A stretch of DNA of 64,000 bases from Bacteroidales bacterium (GTDB lineage: Bacteria > Bacteroidota > Bacteroidia > Bacteroidales > Rikenellaceae): NCBI GenBank assembly GCA_910575495.1, contig CAJTFS010000002.1, positions 248,001 through 312,000 on the forward strand, given 5' to 3'. The notes beneath the pieces were generated by a model. It worked only from the letters and a program-made list of their open reading frames with translations. It was not told the origin of the DNA and ran no database searches. The position numbers and the translations under genes were made by a program. Of the stretch, positions 1-8,465 are shown piece by piece. Numbering within the stretch: the first letter of the stretch is position 1; every line of letters begins with the position of its first letter.

Positions 1-600
1 AGGGCAAAAGCAAGCTCGCTTGCATTTTGCCGAGCGGGAGTATCTTGGGCGAAGCCAAAGTCGGATAAGCCGAGCCCGATGCCAAATTTATTTGAGCATT
101 CCCGAGGCGGAAGTATCTAAGGCGGAGCCAAAGATACGAATAAGCGAGGGCAAAAGCAAGCTCGCTTGCATTTTGCCGAGCGAGAGTATTTTGGGCGCAG
201 CCAATGTACGAAAAGTCGAGCGCAGAAGCAAGCGTCAGCTTGATTATGCCAAGACGGAGTATCTTCGACGAAGTCAAAGTCGAATAAGCCGCAACAAAAA
301 ATTGGCTTTTTGCCGAGCAGGAATGCCTTCGATGAAGATGTGTAAGAACGTATGCTTATCCGCATCAATGGCCCCTCTGTCGTTTTTGAGCGGCTCTCGG
401 AGCCGCGCGGGCCGCAGTCTCCCCCGGCGGAGGCCCGCAGAATCCGGCTGGCGCCGGGCGTGCCCCGCAGGCTGCGGTCCGCACACATACTAACAGGTCG
501 AATGCAGAATCGGCAAAAGAGAGGAATGTTTCGGATGAGTATAATTATTTGTCCGGATGCCGTATTTTGGTCGAAGCCGATGATGCGCATTGAAACGCCA
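1..600 (+). repeat. Dispersed repeat, copy A (long, partly decayed)
   Basis: This gene-free stretch is one copy of a repeat also found inverted at 24990-25459 and partly at 52254-52450. From about 60 to 592 it matches copy B almost base for base apart from about 70 extra bases near 270-345. It contains diverged modules with the hairpin core GCAAAAGCAAGC/GCTTGCATTTTGC (about 5-35 and 150-174). A GC-rich part at 385-480 includes the hairpin GCGGCTC-TCG-GAGCCGC. Positions 1-57 repeat 146-202, so modules were duplicated inside this copy. On the minus strand a TATCTTTG box is intact near 129-136, while the equivalent box near 57-64 has decayed to CGACTTTG. Any gene it serves would lie left of the window. 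No credible ORF is present. Confidence 0.85.
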
Positions 601-623
601 CGCTGAAAACTCCGGACACGGAA

Positions 624-654
624 AAACTCCCGAATCGCAGGGACTCGGGAGTTT
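624..654 (-). terminator. Intrinsic terminator of the rubrerythrin gene
   Basis: A perfect 10-bp inverted repeat (AAACTCCCGA / TCGGGAGTTT) is separated by 11 bases and followed on the minus strand by TTTTTCC. It lies about 80 bases beyond the rubrerythrin stop codon. Confidence 0.8.
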
Positions 655-731
655 CGGTATGACTGGGCATGCGCCCGGTTTCAGCTCCGGATCAAGAGGC
701 GTTCCGCTCCACGAAACATCGCGGCTCCGGT

Positions 732-1310
732 TCAATAGTTCTCTTTCTTGGGCTCAAAATAGGACTGCGGATGCTGGCAGGCCGGGCAGATCTTGGGTGC
801 TTCCGACGCTTCGCACACATAGCCGCAGTTGCGGCACTGCCACCAGATCTTGCCGTCGCGCTTGAAGAAATCGCCGTCCGAAAAGCGGCTCAGCAGTTTC
901 AGATAGCGCGATTCGTGCTGCGATTCGACGGTCGAAATCATCTTGAACGCCGTCGCCACCTCGGGAAATCCCTCTTCCTCGGCCACAGCGGCAAAGTCTC
1001 GATAGAGCACGTCCCACTCTTCGCGTTCGCCCCGGGCGGCAGCCAGCAGGTTCTCCTGCGTCGAGCCGATGGGGCCGGCAGGGTAGCTGGCCGTGACGGT
1101 CACTTCGCCGCCTTCCAGAAACTTGAAAAAGCGTTCGGCGTGTTCCTTCTCCTGCTCGGCGGTCTCCAGAAAGACGCCCGCCACCTGTTCGTAGCCCTCT
1201 TTCTTGGCCTTGCTTGCAAAAAACACATAACGGCTGCGCGCCTGGCTCTCGCCGGCGAAGGCCTTCAGCAGATTCTGTTCGGTACGGGTACCCTTGATGC
1301 TCTTGTTCAT
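732..1310 (-). CDS. rbr: Rubrerythrin
   Basis: 192-residue non-haem iron protein that reduces peroxide in anaerobes, taking electrons from rubredoxin or NAD(P)H systems in the cytoplasm. The N-terminal four-helix diiron domain shows the expected ligands: Glu21 in GESQAR, then Glu54 and His57 in EQEKEH, with a second Glu/His set in ESQHESRY. The C-terminus is a rubredoxin-like domain with two Cys pairs (CRNCGY and CPAC). The ATG at 1310 is chosen because MNKSIKGT is the usual family start; the upstream extension overlaps the capA-like gene and is not conserved-looking. The capA-like stop is 84 bases upstream, so the two may be co-transcribed. Family assignment is secure. Confidence 0.95.
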   Translation of the reverse strand: MNKSIKGTRTEQNLLKAFAGESQARSRYVFFASKAKKEGYEQVAGVFLETAEQEKEHAERFFKFLEGGEVTVTASYPAGPIGSTQENLLAAARGEREEWDVLYRDFAAVAEEEGFPEVATAFKMISTVESQHESRYLKLLSRFSDGDFFKRDGKIWWQCRNCGYVCEASEAPKICPACQHPQSYFEPKKENY

Positions 1311-1394
1311 AACGGTTCGGTATTGGTTCTCCTTGGCGATACAAATTCCGCAGCAAACCGCCGCAAAAAAACGTCTTCGGGCCGTTCGGCTCAC

Positions 1395-2444
1395 TCATAG
1401 GGCCTTTTCGAGCAGCGCTTCGGTATCGGTGCGGAAGCGCCGGTAGGCTTCGGGCAACAAAAGGGTGTCGGCCGCTTCGGGCGGCAGTATGCGGTATCCG
1501 GGCAGGGCCACCCACACCGGTACGATCCGCAGTGCATAGGTCATGTGCCCGTCGGGGTGCCGCGTGGCGTCGATTTCGGCCATCAGACCGCCGTCGCAGT
1601 AGCGCCGCCGCTGGTTGGAGACGAAATTGCCCAGCGAATAGAGCACCACGTGCGCCGAGTCTGCCTCGCATGGTTGTATAACATGGGGATGATGACCGAT
1701 GACAAGATCGGCACCGTGCCGCCGCAGAAAACCGGCCAGCCGGCGCTGCACGGCATCGGGCTGCCGCTGGTATTCGTTGCCCCAGTGCATGGAGACCGCC
1801 ACGCAGTCGACGCTGTCGCTGCGCGCGGCAGCCAGATCGGCCGCCATGGCCAGCGTATCGATCGGATTGACGATCGTTCCGCGCGGCACGCGCAGACCGT
1901 TCGTACCGTAGGTATAGCTAAGAAAGGCGAACCTCACGCCGTGCCGCTCGATCCGGAGAGGATGGTTGAGCTTCCGGTCCAGGCTGTCGGCAAAGACGCC
2001 CGTATGGCATATCCCGCAGCGGTCCAGCACCTCGATCGTGGTGCGGATGCCCCCGGCTCCTCCGTCGCAGCAATGGTTGTTGGCCATCGTCGCGATGTCG
2101 ACGCCCGCCTGCGCAAGCGCTTCGGCCAGCGCCACCGGCGACCGGAACATAGGGTAGCCCGTGTAGCGGTCGGAGTGCGTGAGGGTCGTCTCGAGGTTCA
2201 CCACCGTCAGATCGGCCGCCCGGAAACGGGGCAGTACGGCAGCGAAACACTCCGAATAATCAAACCCGTTTTCCCGCCGGGCCGCTTCCACCTGGGGCAA
2301 ATGCTGCATCACATCGCCCGTGAAAAGAAGTTTCACCGTAACAGGTTCCGGCTTCCCGCTCCCGGCGCCGGAATTGCCTGCCGGCGAACAGCCGATCGCA
2401 CACAGCAACAGCCAGCAGCAAAGATATTTGCAGCATCCGCTCAC
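1395..2444 (-). CDS. CapA-family metallophosphatase-like lipoprotein
   Basis: 349-residue protein of the PGA_cap/CapA family, named after the poly-gamma-glutamate synthesis factor CapA. Such proteins have a calcineurin-like phosphoesterase fold. Visible motifs in order are TGDVMQ, NLETTLT, ANNHCCD, HWGNEY, GHHPHVIQP and YSLGNF. The start is a GTG at 2444-2442 overlapping the TGA of the DUF4491 gene (GTGA), because no ATG precedes the conserved part in frame. It gives a short signal peptide ending in the lipobox-like CAIGC, so the protein is probably a periplasm-facing lipoprotein. The overlap implies translational coupling to the upstream gene. The substrate is unknown; most Bacteroidota homologues are not tied to poly-gamma-glutamate. 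Confidence 0.88.
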   Translation of the reverse strand: MSGCCKYLCCWLLLCAIGCSPAGNSGAGSGKPEPVTVKLLFTGDVMQHLPQVEAARRENGFDYSECFAAVLPRFRAADLTVVNLETTLTHSDRYTGYPMFRSPVALAEALAQAGVDIATMANNHCCDGGAGGIRTTIEVLDRCGICHTGVFADSLDRKLNHPLRIERHGVRFAFLSYTYGTNGLRVPRGTIVNPIDTLAMAADLAAARSDSVDCVAVSMHWGNEYQRQPDAVQRRLAGFLRRHGADLVIGHHPHVIQPCEADSAHVVLYSLGNFVSNQRRRYCDGGLMAEIDATRHPDGHMTYALRIVPVWVALPGYRILPPEAADTLLLPEAYRRFRTDTEALLEKAL

Positions 2445-2740
2445 TTGTCGTTCTTTTTGGGAAACCAGCCTTTTTCCACGCGCTTGCGCTGTTCGAACAG
2501 CTCGCCGATCGACCAGAACGACGAAGCGCCCCACACGGCCAGAAGCGTAGACCACAAAATGTCCCGTACGGCAACGGATCCAGCCACAGCACCGATGCCC
2601 ATCACAAGGAACACCCACCAGCATCTCACGCCGAAATGATATTCGCCCTTGATGACAAGCGGATGAAACAGCCCGATGATCAGGAACGTCGCTATGCCGA
2701 TCGCAAGACCCGTAAGATTGTATTCCGTCAGAAATTCCAT
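2441..2740 (-). CDS. DUF4491 family small membrane protein
   Basis: 99-residue protein of the DUF4491 family of short Bacteroidota membrane proteins with no known function. At least three hydrophobic segments are visible (residues about 7-27, 37-57 and 60-75) before a basic tail ending KKNDK. The ATG at 2740 (MEFLTEYNL) is chosen over the in-frame ATG at 2776, because a promoter -7 box lies between them. It shares a GTGA overlap with the CapA-like gene, so the two are probably made together; a role in envelope biology is only inferred from that partner. Confidence 0.85.
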   Translation of the reverse strand: MEFLTEYNLTGLAIGIATFLIIGLFHPLVIKGEYHFGVRCWWVFLVMGIGAVAGSVAVRDILWSTLLAVWGASSFWSIGELFEQRKRVEKGWFPKKNDK

Positions 2741-2745
2741 AGCAA

Positions 2746-2777
2746 CAAAGATAGCACAAGACCGCAGCATTGCCAAA
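2746..2777 (-). promoter_or_regulatory. Promoter of the DUF4491-capA operon
   Basis: On the minus strand TTTG (2777-2774) lies 20 bases upstream of a perfect TATCTTTG box (2753-2746), the Bacteroidota -33/-7 layout. The box ends six bases before the chosen ATG, so the leader must be extremely short or absent. Confidence 0.65.
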
Positions 2778-3035
2778 TTTATCCGAACTTTACCGAAACG
2801 GGGTAGTCTTCAACGTAATCCGCAATACGGATAAATCGGGCGCAAAAAACGGATTCCTGTTGCAGTTTACCGAGGTCGAAATAGGAAATACCAGCCCTTG
2901 CAGGCGAGTATTTCCACGCTTTGTTTTAACAGACACAGCCCGTTACTCCGCATCTTGCATTTGTTCTCGGCCTGCGGTTCGTACAGCTCCCGGACATCCC
3001 GGCGGCAAGTATTCGCAGCAGGCCCGGCCCTTCGA
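2778..3035. other. Intergenic stretch without recognisable genes
   Basis: Together with the promoter on its left and the terminator on its right, this separates DUF4491 from the porin. Short ORFs on both strands show no family motifs, lipobox or codon bias. I see no RNA gene here. Confidence 0.5.
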
Positions 3036-3073
3036 ACAAAAAAACGAGACGATTCCATTTTGGAATCGTCTCG
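3036..3073 (-). terminator. Intrinsic terminator of the porin gene
   Basis: A 13-bp perfect stem (CGAGACGATTCCA / TGGAATCGTCTCG) with a TTT loop, followed on the minus strand by TTTTTTTG. It begins 28 bases after the porin stop codon. Confidence 0.9.
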
Positions 3074-3100
3074 CAAACAATCGAGAATCGGCGAAGCAAT

Positions 3101-4444
3101 TTAGAAGCTGTACTGCACCATCAGGTTGGCACGGTTGGCGTGGTTCTTCGCAGCATTCATGTTCTTGCGCGTACCGTAGAGGAATTCGCCGGCTACGCGG
3201 AAGCGCGAGGTGACGTTGTAGAAAATGTTGCCGAAGATATACTGGCCCTGACGGTACTCGTTGTCGGAAACGGCACCGTGGTTGCGCTCCATGCGGACCA
3301 TCGAGTAACCGCCCGTGAGGCAGACTCTGCGCGACAGATTGATCTGTGCGGCTGCCTGCCAGCCCCACATGGGCATGGTCTGGATCTTCTCGGCATTCTG
3401 CGGATTGGGCGCGAAGTCGAGACCCGAACCGGTGAGGTCCTGGATGTAGGGAGTGATGCCCTTGCCATAAACGCCGTTCATGAAGAGAACCAGCGGACGG
3501 GCTACCTTGATGCGGCCGCTGAACTGAGCGCCCCAGCCCAGGAGCGTCGTGTTCTTGTTGGTGCGTACGTTGCGCAGATACATGTCGCGTACGACGCCCG
3601 AGAAGCGGATGTGGCTTTCGCGGTTGTTGCCCCACGACAGCTGGAGGTAGGCCGGGAAGTCGGGCACACGCTGACGCAGCGCTGCGAAGTTGTCGTTGTA
3701 GGTGCCGCTCACATTGGGCATTTCGGCTGCGACACCGAACGTCAGACGATCGCGGGCGAAGGTCACTTCGTAGCGGATCATCGTCGCGAAGTTGAAGTTG
3801 TAGGCGTTGGGACCGCGGAAGTCGACGGTGTTGGGGGCTGCCTGCAGGTCGCAGAACGTGGTCACGTCGCGACCCAGCGTGAAGCCGCCGAGCGAAACGT
3901 AGGCCGAACGCAGACGGGGCGTGTAGCTGCCCTCGCGGCCGCCGCGGAAGTCGGCATCCATGAAGACCAGCACGCGGCCCAGTACGCCCGAGTTGGCGAT
4001 GGCTTTCACGAATACGCGCGAGGTCGAGGCGTCCATCATGAGCTTCTGGTTCGTGGCGTAGCTGCCCGGAACGGGGATGTCATAGGGTACGAAATCGATG
4101 TTGTCCGAAATACCCTCGAAACCGTAGCCTGCACGCAGGGTCACCGAGCCGCCCAGCGCAAACGAGAAGCGGTTGTCCTTCGTGGTGAAGACGAACTGCG
4201 GTTTGTCGACCTGCTGGAAACCGTAGCGGTGGGTCTCGATATAGTCCTGCGTGGCATTGGCCACCGCCGTCCGGTTGCGCGCTGCAACATCCGCGCAACC
4301 GCAGCCGATGGTTTCGACCTCCTGGGCGGAGATCAGATAGACCGTCGGCGAGTATTCGCTCTCGGGAGCCTGGTTCGAGTAGCGCTGTGCCGATGCGGAA
4401 GATGCAAGCAGCAGTGCCGCAGTCAAAAGTCGAAATGTTTTCAT
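3101..4444 (-). CDS. DcaP-like trimeric outer-membrane porin
   Basis: 447-residue outer-membrane protein. A signal peptide (MKTFRLLTAALLLASSASAQ) precedes a region predicted to form a beta barrel, with alternating aromatic strands, repeated SGRIKVA-type strands, and a C-terminal phenylalanine (LMVQYSF) typical of Bam substrates. The overall pattern (GGSVTLRAGY near the start, RVFVKA, LGRDVTTFCDLQAAPNTVD) fits the DcaP-type porin family common in Bacteroidota. The ATG at 4444 is chosen because it begins the signal peptide directly. It is probably a diffusion channel for small, perhaps anionic, solutes; the substrate cannot be read from sequence. It is monocistronic, with its own terminator. 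Confidence 0.85.
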   Translation of the reverse strand: MKTFRLLTAALLLASSASAQRYSNQAPESEYSPTVYLISAQEVETIGCGCADVAARNRTAVANATQDYIETHRYGFQQVDKPQFVFTTKDNRFSFALGGSVTLRAGYGFEGISDNIDFVPYDIPVPGSYATNQKLMMDASTSRVFVKAIANSGVLGRVLVFMDADFRGGREGSYTPRLRSAYVSLGGFTLGRDVTTFCDLQAAPNTVDFRGPNAYNFNFATMIRYEVTFARDRLTFGVAAEMPNVSGTYNDNFAALRQRVPDFPAYLQLSWGNNRESHIRFSGVVRDMYLRNVRTNKNTTLLGWGAQFSGRIKVARPLVLFMNGVYGKGITPYIQDLTGSGLDFAPNPQNAEKIQTMPMWGWQAAAQINLSRRVCLTGGYSMVRMERNHGAVSDNEYRQGQYIFGNIFYNVTSRFRVAGEFLYGTRKNMNAAKNHANRANLMVQYSF

Positions 4445-4591
4445 AAGCCGAATAGAATTTGGTTTTTTTAATGGATTCTCAATGTTTTGCATTTGGAACA
4501 CAACAAGTTAATTTTCACCCGGCAAATTAGCAACTTGTATGCCAAATCGCGGCTGCGGCGAAGCTATCCGGTCAGGTTGTCCAAAAATTCT

Positions 4592-4599
4592 TACCTTTG
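4592..4599 (+). promoter_or_regulatory. -7 box upstream of the metallophosphoesterase
   Basis: TACCTTTG matches the TAnnTTTG consensus and lies about 60 bases before the ATG at 4659. A TTG at 4577-4579 is closer than usual, so the -33 element is uncertain. Confidence 0.45.
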
Positions 4600-4658
4600 C
4601 AACGGATCGAATTACGGCACCGGGTTTGCATCCGGTGCGGATATATTAAATAAGGTAT

Positions 4659-5825
4659 ATGATACTGCACTCCCTGTTGATCATGCTGGGACTCATCGCC
4701 ATTGCCGCCGACATGCACCATTACCGCCGCATGCAGCGCGAGGGAGCGTCCCGCAACCGACGCATCTTTTTCATCGCGTGGGCCGCGCTCACCGATTCGC
4801 TGCCCATCGCCGCGGCGCTCGCCGGAATCGCCCTGCGCGACAACCCCACGGCCTACATTCTTTGGGCCATGTGGATGTTCTGGGCGTGGATGGTCACCGT
4901 GTTTCCGCGGATCTGCTACTTTTTCTTCAACGCCTTGCGCCGGCCTAAGACAGGCTTGGTTTTGAGCGCCGCCGTCGCCATCGTGCTGGTTTGCGGCGCT
5001 ACGGAGGGCCGTTCTTCGCTCCGCGTCGAAAAGACCGAGATCTGCTCCGACCGCCTGCCCGCAGGATTCGACGGCTTGCGCATCGTGCAGCTCTCCGACA
5101 TCCACATCGGCGCATTGCTCCGGCCCGAAAAGGAGCTGCGGCGGCTCGTCGACACCGTAAACGCATTGCGGCCCGACCTGGTCATCTTCACCGGCGACCT
5201 GGTCAACATCCGTTCGTCCGAGCTCAACGGCACGAGCATGCCGCAGCTGGCGCGTTTCCGGGCTCCGGTCTACTCCGTCACGGGCAACCACGACATGGGT
5301 ACCTATATTGAAGATACCGTCGCCATGCCGCCGGCTGAAAGTTTGGCACAGGTCATCGAGCGCCAGCAGCAGATGGGGTGGCACGTGTTGCAGGACACGA
5401 CGCTCTTCCTCAGGCGCGGCGGCGACAGCATCACGCTTTCGGGCATTTCGTTCGACCCGGCGCTGCAGTTGATGCGCCATGCCTCGGGTTTGCGTTCCGA
5501 TAAGATGGAAGCCGCCTACCGCAACGTCCCCGATTCGGTTTTCAACATCACGGCCGTGCACCTGCCCCAGCTGTGGGATCAGATCACGGAGAGCGGCCAC
5601 GGCGACCTGACCCTCGCGGGCCACACCCACAGCATGCAGATGAAAATCCGCTTCTTCGGGTGGCAGTGGTCGCCCGCCGTCTGGATGTACAGCCGTTGGA
5701 GCGGGCGTTACGACCGGCCCGGGAGCACCCTCTACATCAACGACGGCATCGGCAGCGTGGGCTATCCGATGCGCATCGGCGCCCGGCCCGAAATCACCCT
5801 TATCACATTGCGCCGATGCTCGTAA
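4659..5825 (+). CDS. Membrane-anchored metallophosphoesterase
   Basis: 388-residue calcineurin-like phosphoesterase, YkuE-type in layout. Residues 1-110 hold three or four membrane segments. The catalytic domain follows, with the dimetal-site motifs DIH (Asp147, His149), GD (Asp180), GNHD (210-212), AVH (His301) and GHTH (His322, His324), all intact. Relatives act on phospholipid headgroups, UDP-diacylglucosamine or nucleotides at the membrane; the substrate here is unknown. The last ten bases overlap the start of the RibD-like gene, suggesting coupled translation, although no functional link is obvious. Confidence 0.9.
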   Translation: MILHSLLIMLGLIAIAADMHHYRRMQREGASRNRRIFFIAWAALTDSLPIAAALAGIALRDNPTAYILWAMWMFWAWMVTVFPRICYFFFNALRRPKTGLVLSAAVAIVLVCGATEGRSSLRVEKTEICSDRLPAGFDGLRIVQLSDIHIGALLRPEKELRRLVDTVNALRPDLVIFTGDLVNIRSSELNGTSMPQLARFRAPVYSVTGNHDMGTYIEDTVAMPPAESLAQVIERQQQMGWHVLQDTTLFLRRGGDSITLSGISFDPALQLMRHASGLRSDKMEAAYRNVPDSVFNITAVHLPQLWDQITESGHGDLTLAGHTHSMQMKIRFFGWQWSPAVWMYSRWSGRYDRPGSTLYINDGIGSVGYPMRIGARPEITLITLRRCS

Positions 5826-6889
5826 CCCTCTCCGCCGCGGTCACGGCCGACGGCTACATGGACGATAACACCCCCGAGCGGCTGACGATCTCGACTCCCG
5901 AGGACATGGCCGAAGTCTACCGCCTGCGTACCGGACACGACGCCATTCTGGTTGGCGCCGAGACCTTGCGCCGCGACAATCCGGCCTTGCTGCTGCGCGA
6001 TCCGGAAGCACGCCGCCGGCGTGCCGAGCGCGGACTGCGCCCCGACCTCACCAAGGTAACGGTCACCGCTTCCGGAAAGCTCGATCCGTCCCTGCGATTC
6101 TTCACGGAGGGCGATGCCGAACATTACGTCTTCTCGACCGTCCGGCTCCCCGAACTCGACCGCGTCGCCACCGTCATACGCAGCGATGCGCCGAGTGCCC
6201 GCGCCATCGTCACCGAGTTGGAGAAACGCGGCATCCGGCGGCTTTTCGTCGAGGGCGGCGCACGCATCTTGCGTCTCTTTCTCGAAGAGGGAATGGCCGA
6301 CACCCTGCGGCTGGCCGTCAATCCGGCCATGACGCTCGGCGAGGGCAGGGGAGGGGCCCATTTCGCTTTCGATGCCCCCGGCAAACCCTGCATCCGCTCA
6401 CGGTTCGGCGGCATGGAGGTGAGCACCTGGCAGCTGAAGCCCGACACCGCAGCCGACGACCTGCGCTTCCTGCGCATGGCCGTCGACGAAAGCCGCAAAT
6501 GCGTGCCCTGCGCCACATCCTACTGCGTGGGCGCCGTCGTCGTCACGTCCGACGGCTCGGTTTTCACGGGCCGCACCCACGAAACGTCGGCCACGCACCA
6601 TGCCGAGCAGGAGGCGGTCGCCAAAGCGCTGGCCGCAGGCGCCCGCTTGCACGGCGCATCGATCTATTCCTCGATGGAACCTTGCTCGAAGCGGGCAAGC
6701 GAGCCGGAGAGCTGCACCGAACTCATCTTGCGCCACGGCTTCGCCCATGTGGCTTTCGCGCTCTACGAGCCCGACTGCTTCGTCGCATGCCGCGGTGCGC
6801 TGACCCTGCGCGAGTCGGGCGTCGACGTGCGGCACTGCCCCGAACTGGCCGGCGAAGTGCGGGCCGCCAATGCCCATCTGTGGCGATAA
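5816..6889 (+). CDS. RibD-like reductase-deaminase with swapped domain order
   Basis: 357-residue protein carrying both RibD activities but in reverse order. Residues 1-215 resemble the RibD C-terminal reductase (dihydrofolate-reductase fold; AILVGAETLRRDNP and FVEGGARIL). Residues 225-357 are a zinc cytidine-deaminase-type domain with HAE (His262, Glu264), PC (Cys290) and Cys300, all the expected zinc and catalytic residues. Standard RibD has the deaminase first. It is expected to deaminate and reduce the pyrimidine intermediate of riboflavin synthesis. The SSMEPCSKRASEPESC stretch resembles deaminases seen in reductase-first proteins of other phyla. The ATG at 5816 overlaps the upstream gene. 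It could instead serve a side pathway; a ribB-type gene lies at the far end of the window. Confidence 0.85.
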   Translation: MLVTLSAAVTADGYMDDNTPERLTISTPEDMAEVYRLRTGHDAILVGAETLRRDNPALLLRDPEARRRRAERGLRPDLTKVTVTASGKLDPSLRFFTEGDAEHYVFSTVRLPELDRVATVIRSDAPSARAIVTELEKRGIRRLFVEGGARILRLFLEEGMADTLRLAVNPAMTLGEGRGGAHFAFDAPGKPCIRSRFGGMEVSTWQLKPDTAADDLRFLRMAVDESRKCVPCATSYCVGAVVVTSDGSVFTGRTHETSATHHAEQEAVAKALAAGARLHGASIYSSMEPCSKRASEPESCTELILRHGFAHVAFALYEPDCFVACRGALTLRESGVDVRHCPELAGEVRAANAHLWR

Positions 6890-6967
6890 ACGGGCGCATT
6901 TTATTCCTAAAAGGACCCAAGATTGGTCTAAAACACCGAAAATTCATGGTATTTGTCTTATATCGAC

Positions 6968-6975
6968 TATATTTG
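6968..6975 (+). promoter_or_regulatory. -7 box of the export operon
   Basis: TATATTTG matches the TAnnTTTG consensus and lies 22 bases before the ATG of the TolC-like gene. TTTG at 6952-6955 is too close to be a standard -33 element. Confidence 0.45.
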
Positions 6976-6997
6976 CTCGCATAATCGCAAGAACAAC

Positions 6998-8452
6998 ATG
7001 AAAACAGCAGTCAAGACCCTCTGTTCGGCAGCAGCGCTCCTCACTCTGGCGCAGGCTCCGGCACAGGAACCGGCCCGGACGCTCACGCTCGACGAAGCGA
7101 TCGCCATGACGCTGACGGACAACCCGGCGGTGAAGGCGGCCGAATACGAGGAACGTGCGGCCCAGCAGCAGCGCCGCGCATCGATCGGTCTGCGCATGCC
7201 CCGGATAAACGTGACGGGTGCCTACGCCTACATGGCCAAAGACATCGGGGTCGACTTCAACGACATGAAGGCGCCCGTGCAGGACATCGCGGGGCAAGTG
7301 CTGGGCAGCGGCATGGTGCCGCCGCAATATATCCCGCAGATCCAGCAGCTGATCGCGCCGATCATGGGCGCCGACTGGTTTCTGAAGGTACAGGATCGGA
7401 GCCTGGGCTTCGTGGGCGGGCAGGTGACCATGCCGATCTGGCTGGGCGGCAAGATCAACGCCGCGGGCCGGGCCGCCAAAATCCAGGAGCAGTCCGCCAT
7501 CGAGCAGGGCGTGCAGACACGCAACGCATTGGTGTCCGAGTTGGTGGAGCGTTACTTCGGTCTCGCGCTCGCCATGCAGGTGGTCGAAGTCCGGCAACAG
7601 GTCGTCGACGGCGTCCGCAAGCACCTCGACGACGCCATCGCACTGGAGCAGAACGGCATGATCGCCCACAGCGAGCGTCTCTACGTCGAGTTCAAGATGG
7701 CCGAAGCCGAACGCGAGCTGGCCAACTCCCGCCTGCAGGTGCAGACCATCTCCAGCGCCTTGCAGAACACGCTCAACCGCAACGGCGAGATGCTGCCCGT
7801 GACTTCGATGTTCATCGTCGACCGGATCGAGGAGATGGCCTATTACCAGGACATGGCCGCGACCCGCAACCCGCTGCTCAACCAGGTGGCCCTCAAGCGC
7901 GACCTCGCCCAGCAGGGCGTCCGCGTGCAGCGCAGCGAGTTCATGCCGCAGGTGGTGGCCATGGGCGGCGGTTCGTTCTACAACTACCAGGTCGCAGGCC
8001 TCGTTCCGCGCTGGGCCGTGGGCGTGGGCGTCAACATCAAGATTTTCGACGGTCTGAACCGCGAATACAAATATTCCGCCGCCAAGCAGACCGTGCGCCG
8101 GGTCGAAGAGTTGCAGAACAAGGCCGACAAGGACATCTCCGTGCTCGTCGAGCAGCTCTACAACCAGTTGCAGAACTACCGCAACCAGATGACCTCCATC
8201 GACGCCTCGCTGGCATTCGCCGAGGAGTATCTGCGCATGAAGAACGCGGCGTTCCTCGAGGGTCTCTCCTCTTCGTCGGATCTGATCGACGCAGAGCTCA
8301 ACCTCGCAGGCGTGCGCACCGAACGGCTGCAAACCGCCTACAACTACGACAAACTGCTGGCCCGGCTGCTGGAAGCTGCCGGCCTTAGCGACGAATTCGC
8401 CGCCTACGCACGCCGGGCCGACGCTCGCCCGATCCATTTCGACAAAAAGTAA
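6998..8452 (+). CDS. TolC-family outer-membrane efflux protein
   Basis: 484-residue outer-membrane channel of the TolC/OEP family. A signal peptide (MKTAVKTLCSAAALLTLAQAPAQ) is followed by the TLDEAIAMTLTDNPAVKAAE helix start and two long alpha-helical repeats typical of the periplasmic tunnel. The ATG at 6998 opens the signal peptide. It heads a four-gene plus-strand operon with an HlyD adaptor (13-base gap) and two ABC-2 permeases, so it should form the outer exit of that exporter. The cargo is not indicated. Confidence 0.92.
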   Translation: MKTAVKTLCSAAALLTLAQAPAQEPARTLTLDEAIAMTLTDNPAVKAAEYEERAAQQQRRASIGLRMPRINVTGAYAYMAKDIGVDFNDMKAPVQDIAGQVLGSGMVPPQYIPQIQQLIAPIMGADWFLKVQDRSLGFVGGQVTMPIWLGGKINAAGRAAKIQEQSAIEQGVQTRNALVSELVERYFGLALAMQVVEVRQQVVDGVRKHLDDAIALEQNGMIAHSERLYVEFKMAEAERELANSRLQVQTISSALQNTLNRNGEMLPVTSMFIVDRIEEMAYYQDMAATRNPLLNQVALKRDLAQQGVRVQRSEFMPQVVAMGGGSFYNYQVAGLVPRWAVGVGVNIKIFDGLNREYKYSAAKQTVRRVEELQNKADKDISVLVEQLYNQLQNYRNQMTSIDASLAFAEEYLRMKNAAFLEGLSSSSDLIDAELNLAGVRTERLQTAYNYDKLLARLLEAAGLSDEFAAYARRADARPIHFDKK

Positions 8453-8465
8453 AGGGTACAACCAT

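Noticed and set aside
117..590. 157-codon frames in repeat copy A
   Set aside because: They run through repeat units that contain hairpins and promoter boxes; the frames are not preserved in copies B and C.
2770..3213. 147-codon plus-strand ORF between DUF4491 and the porin
   Set aside because: It runs through the porin terminator and into the porin gene in antisense and shows no signal, motif or codon bias.
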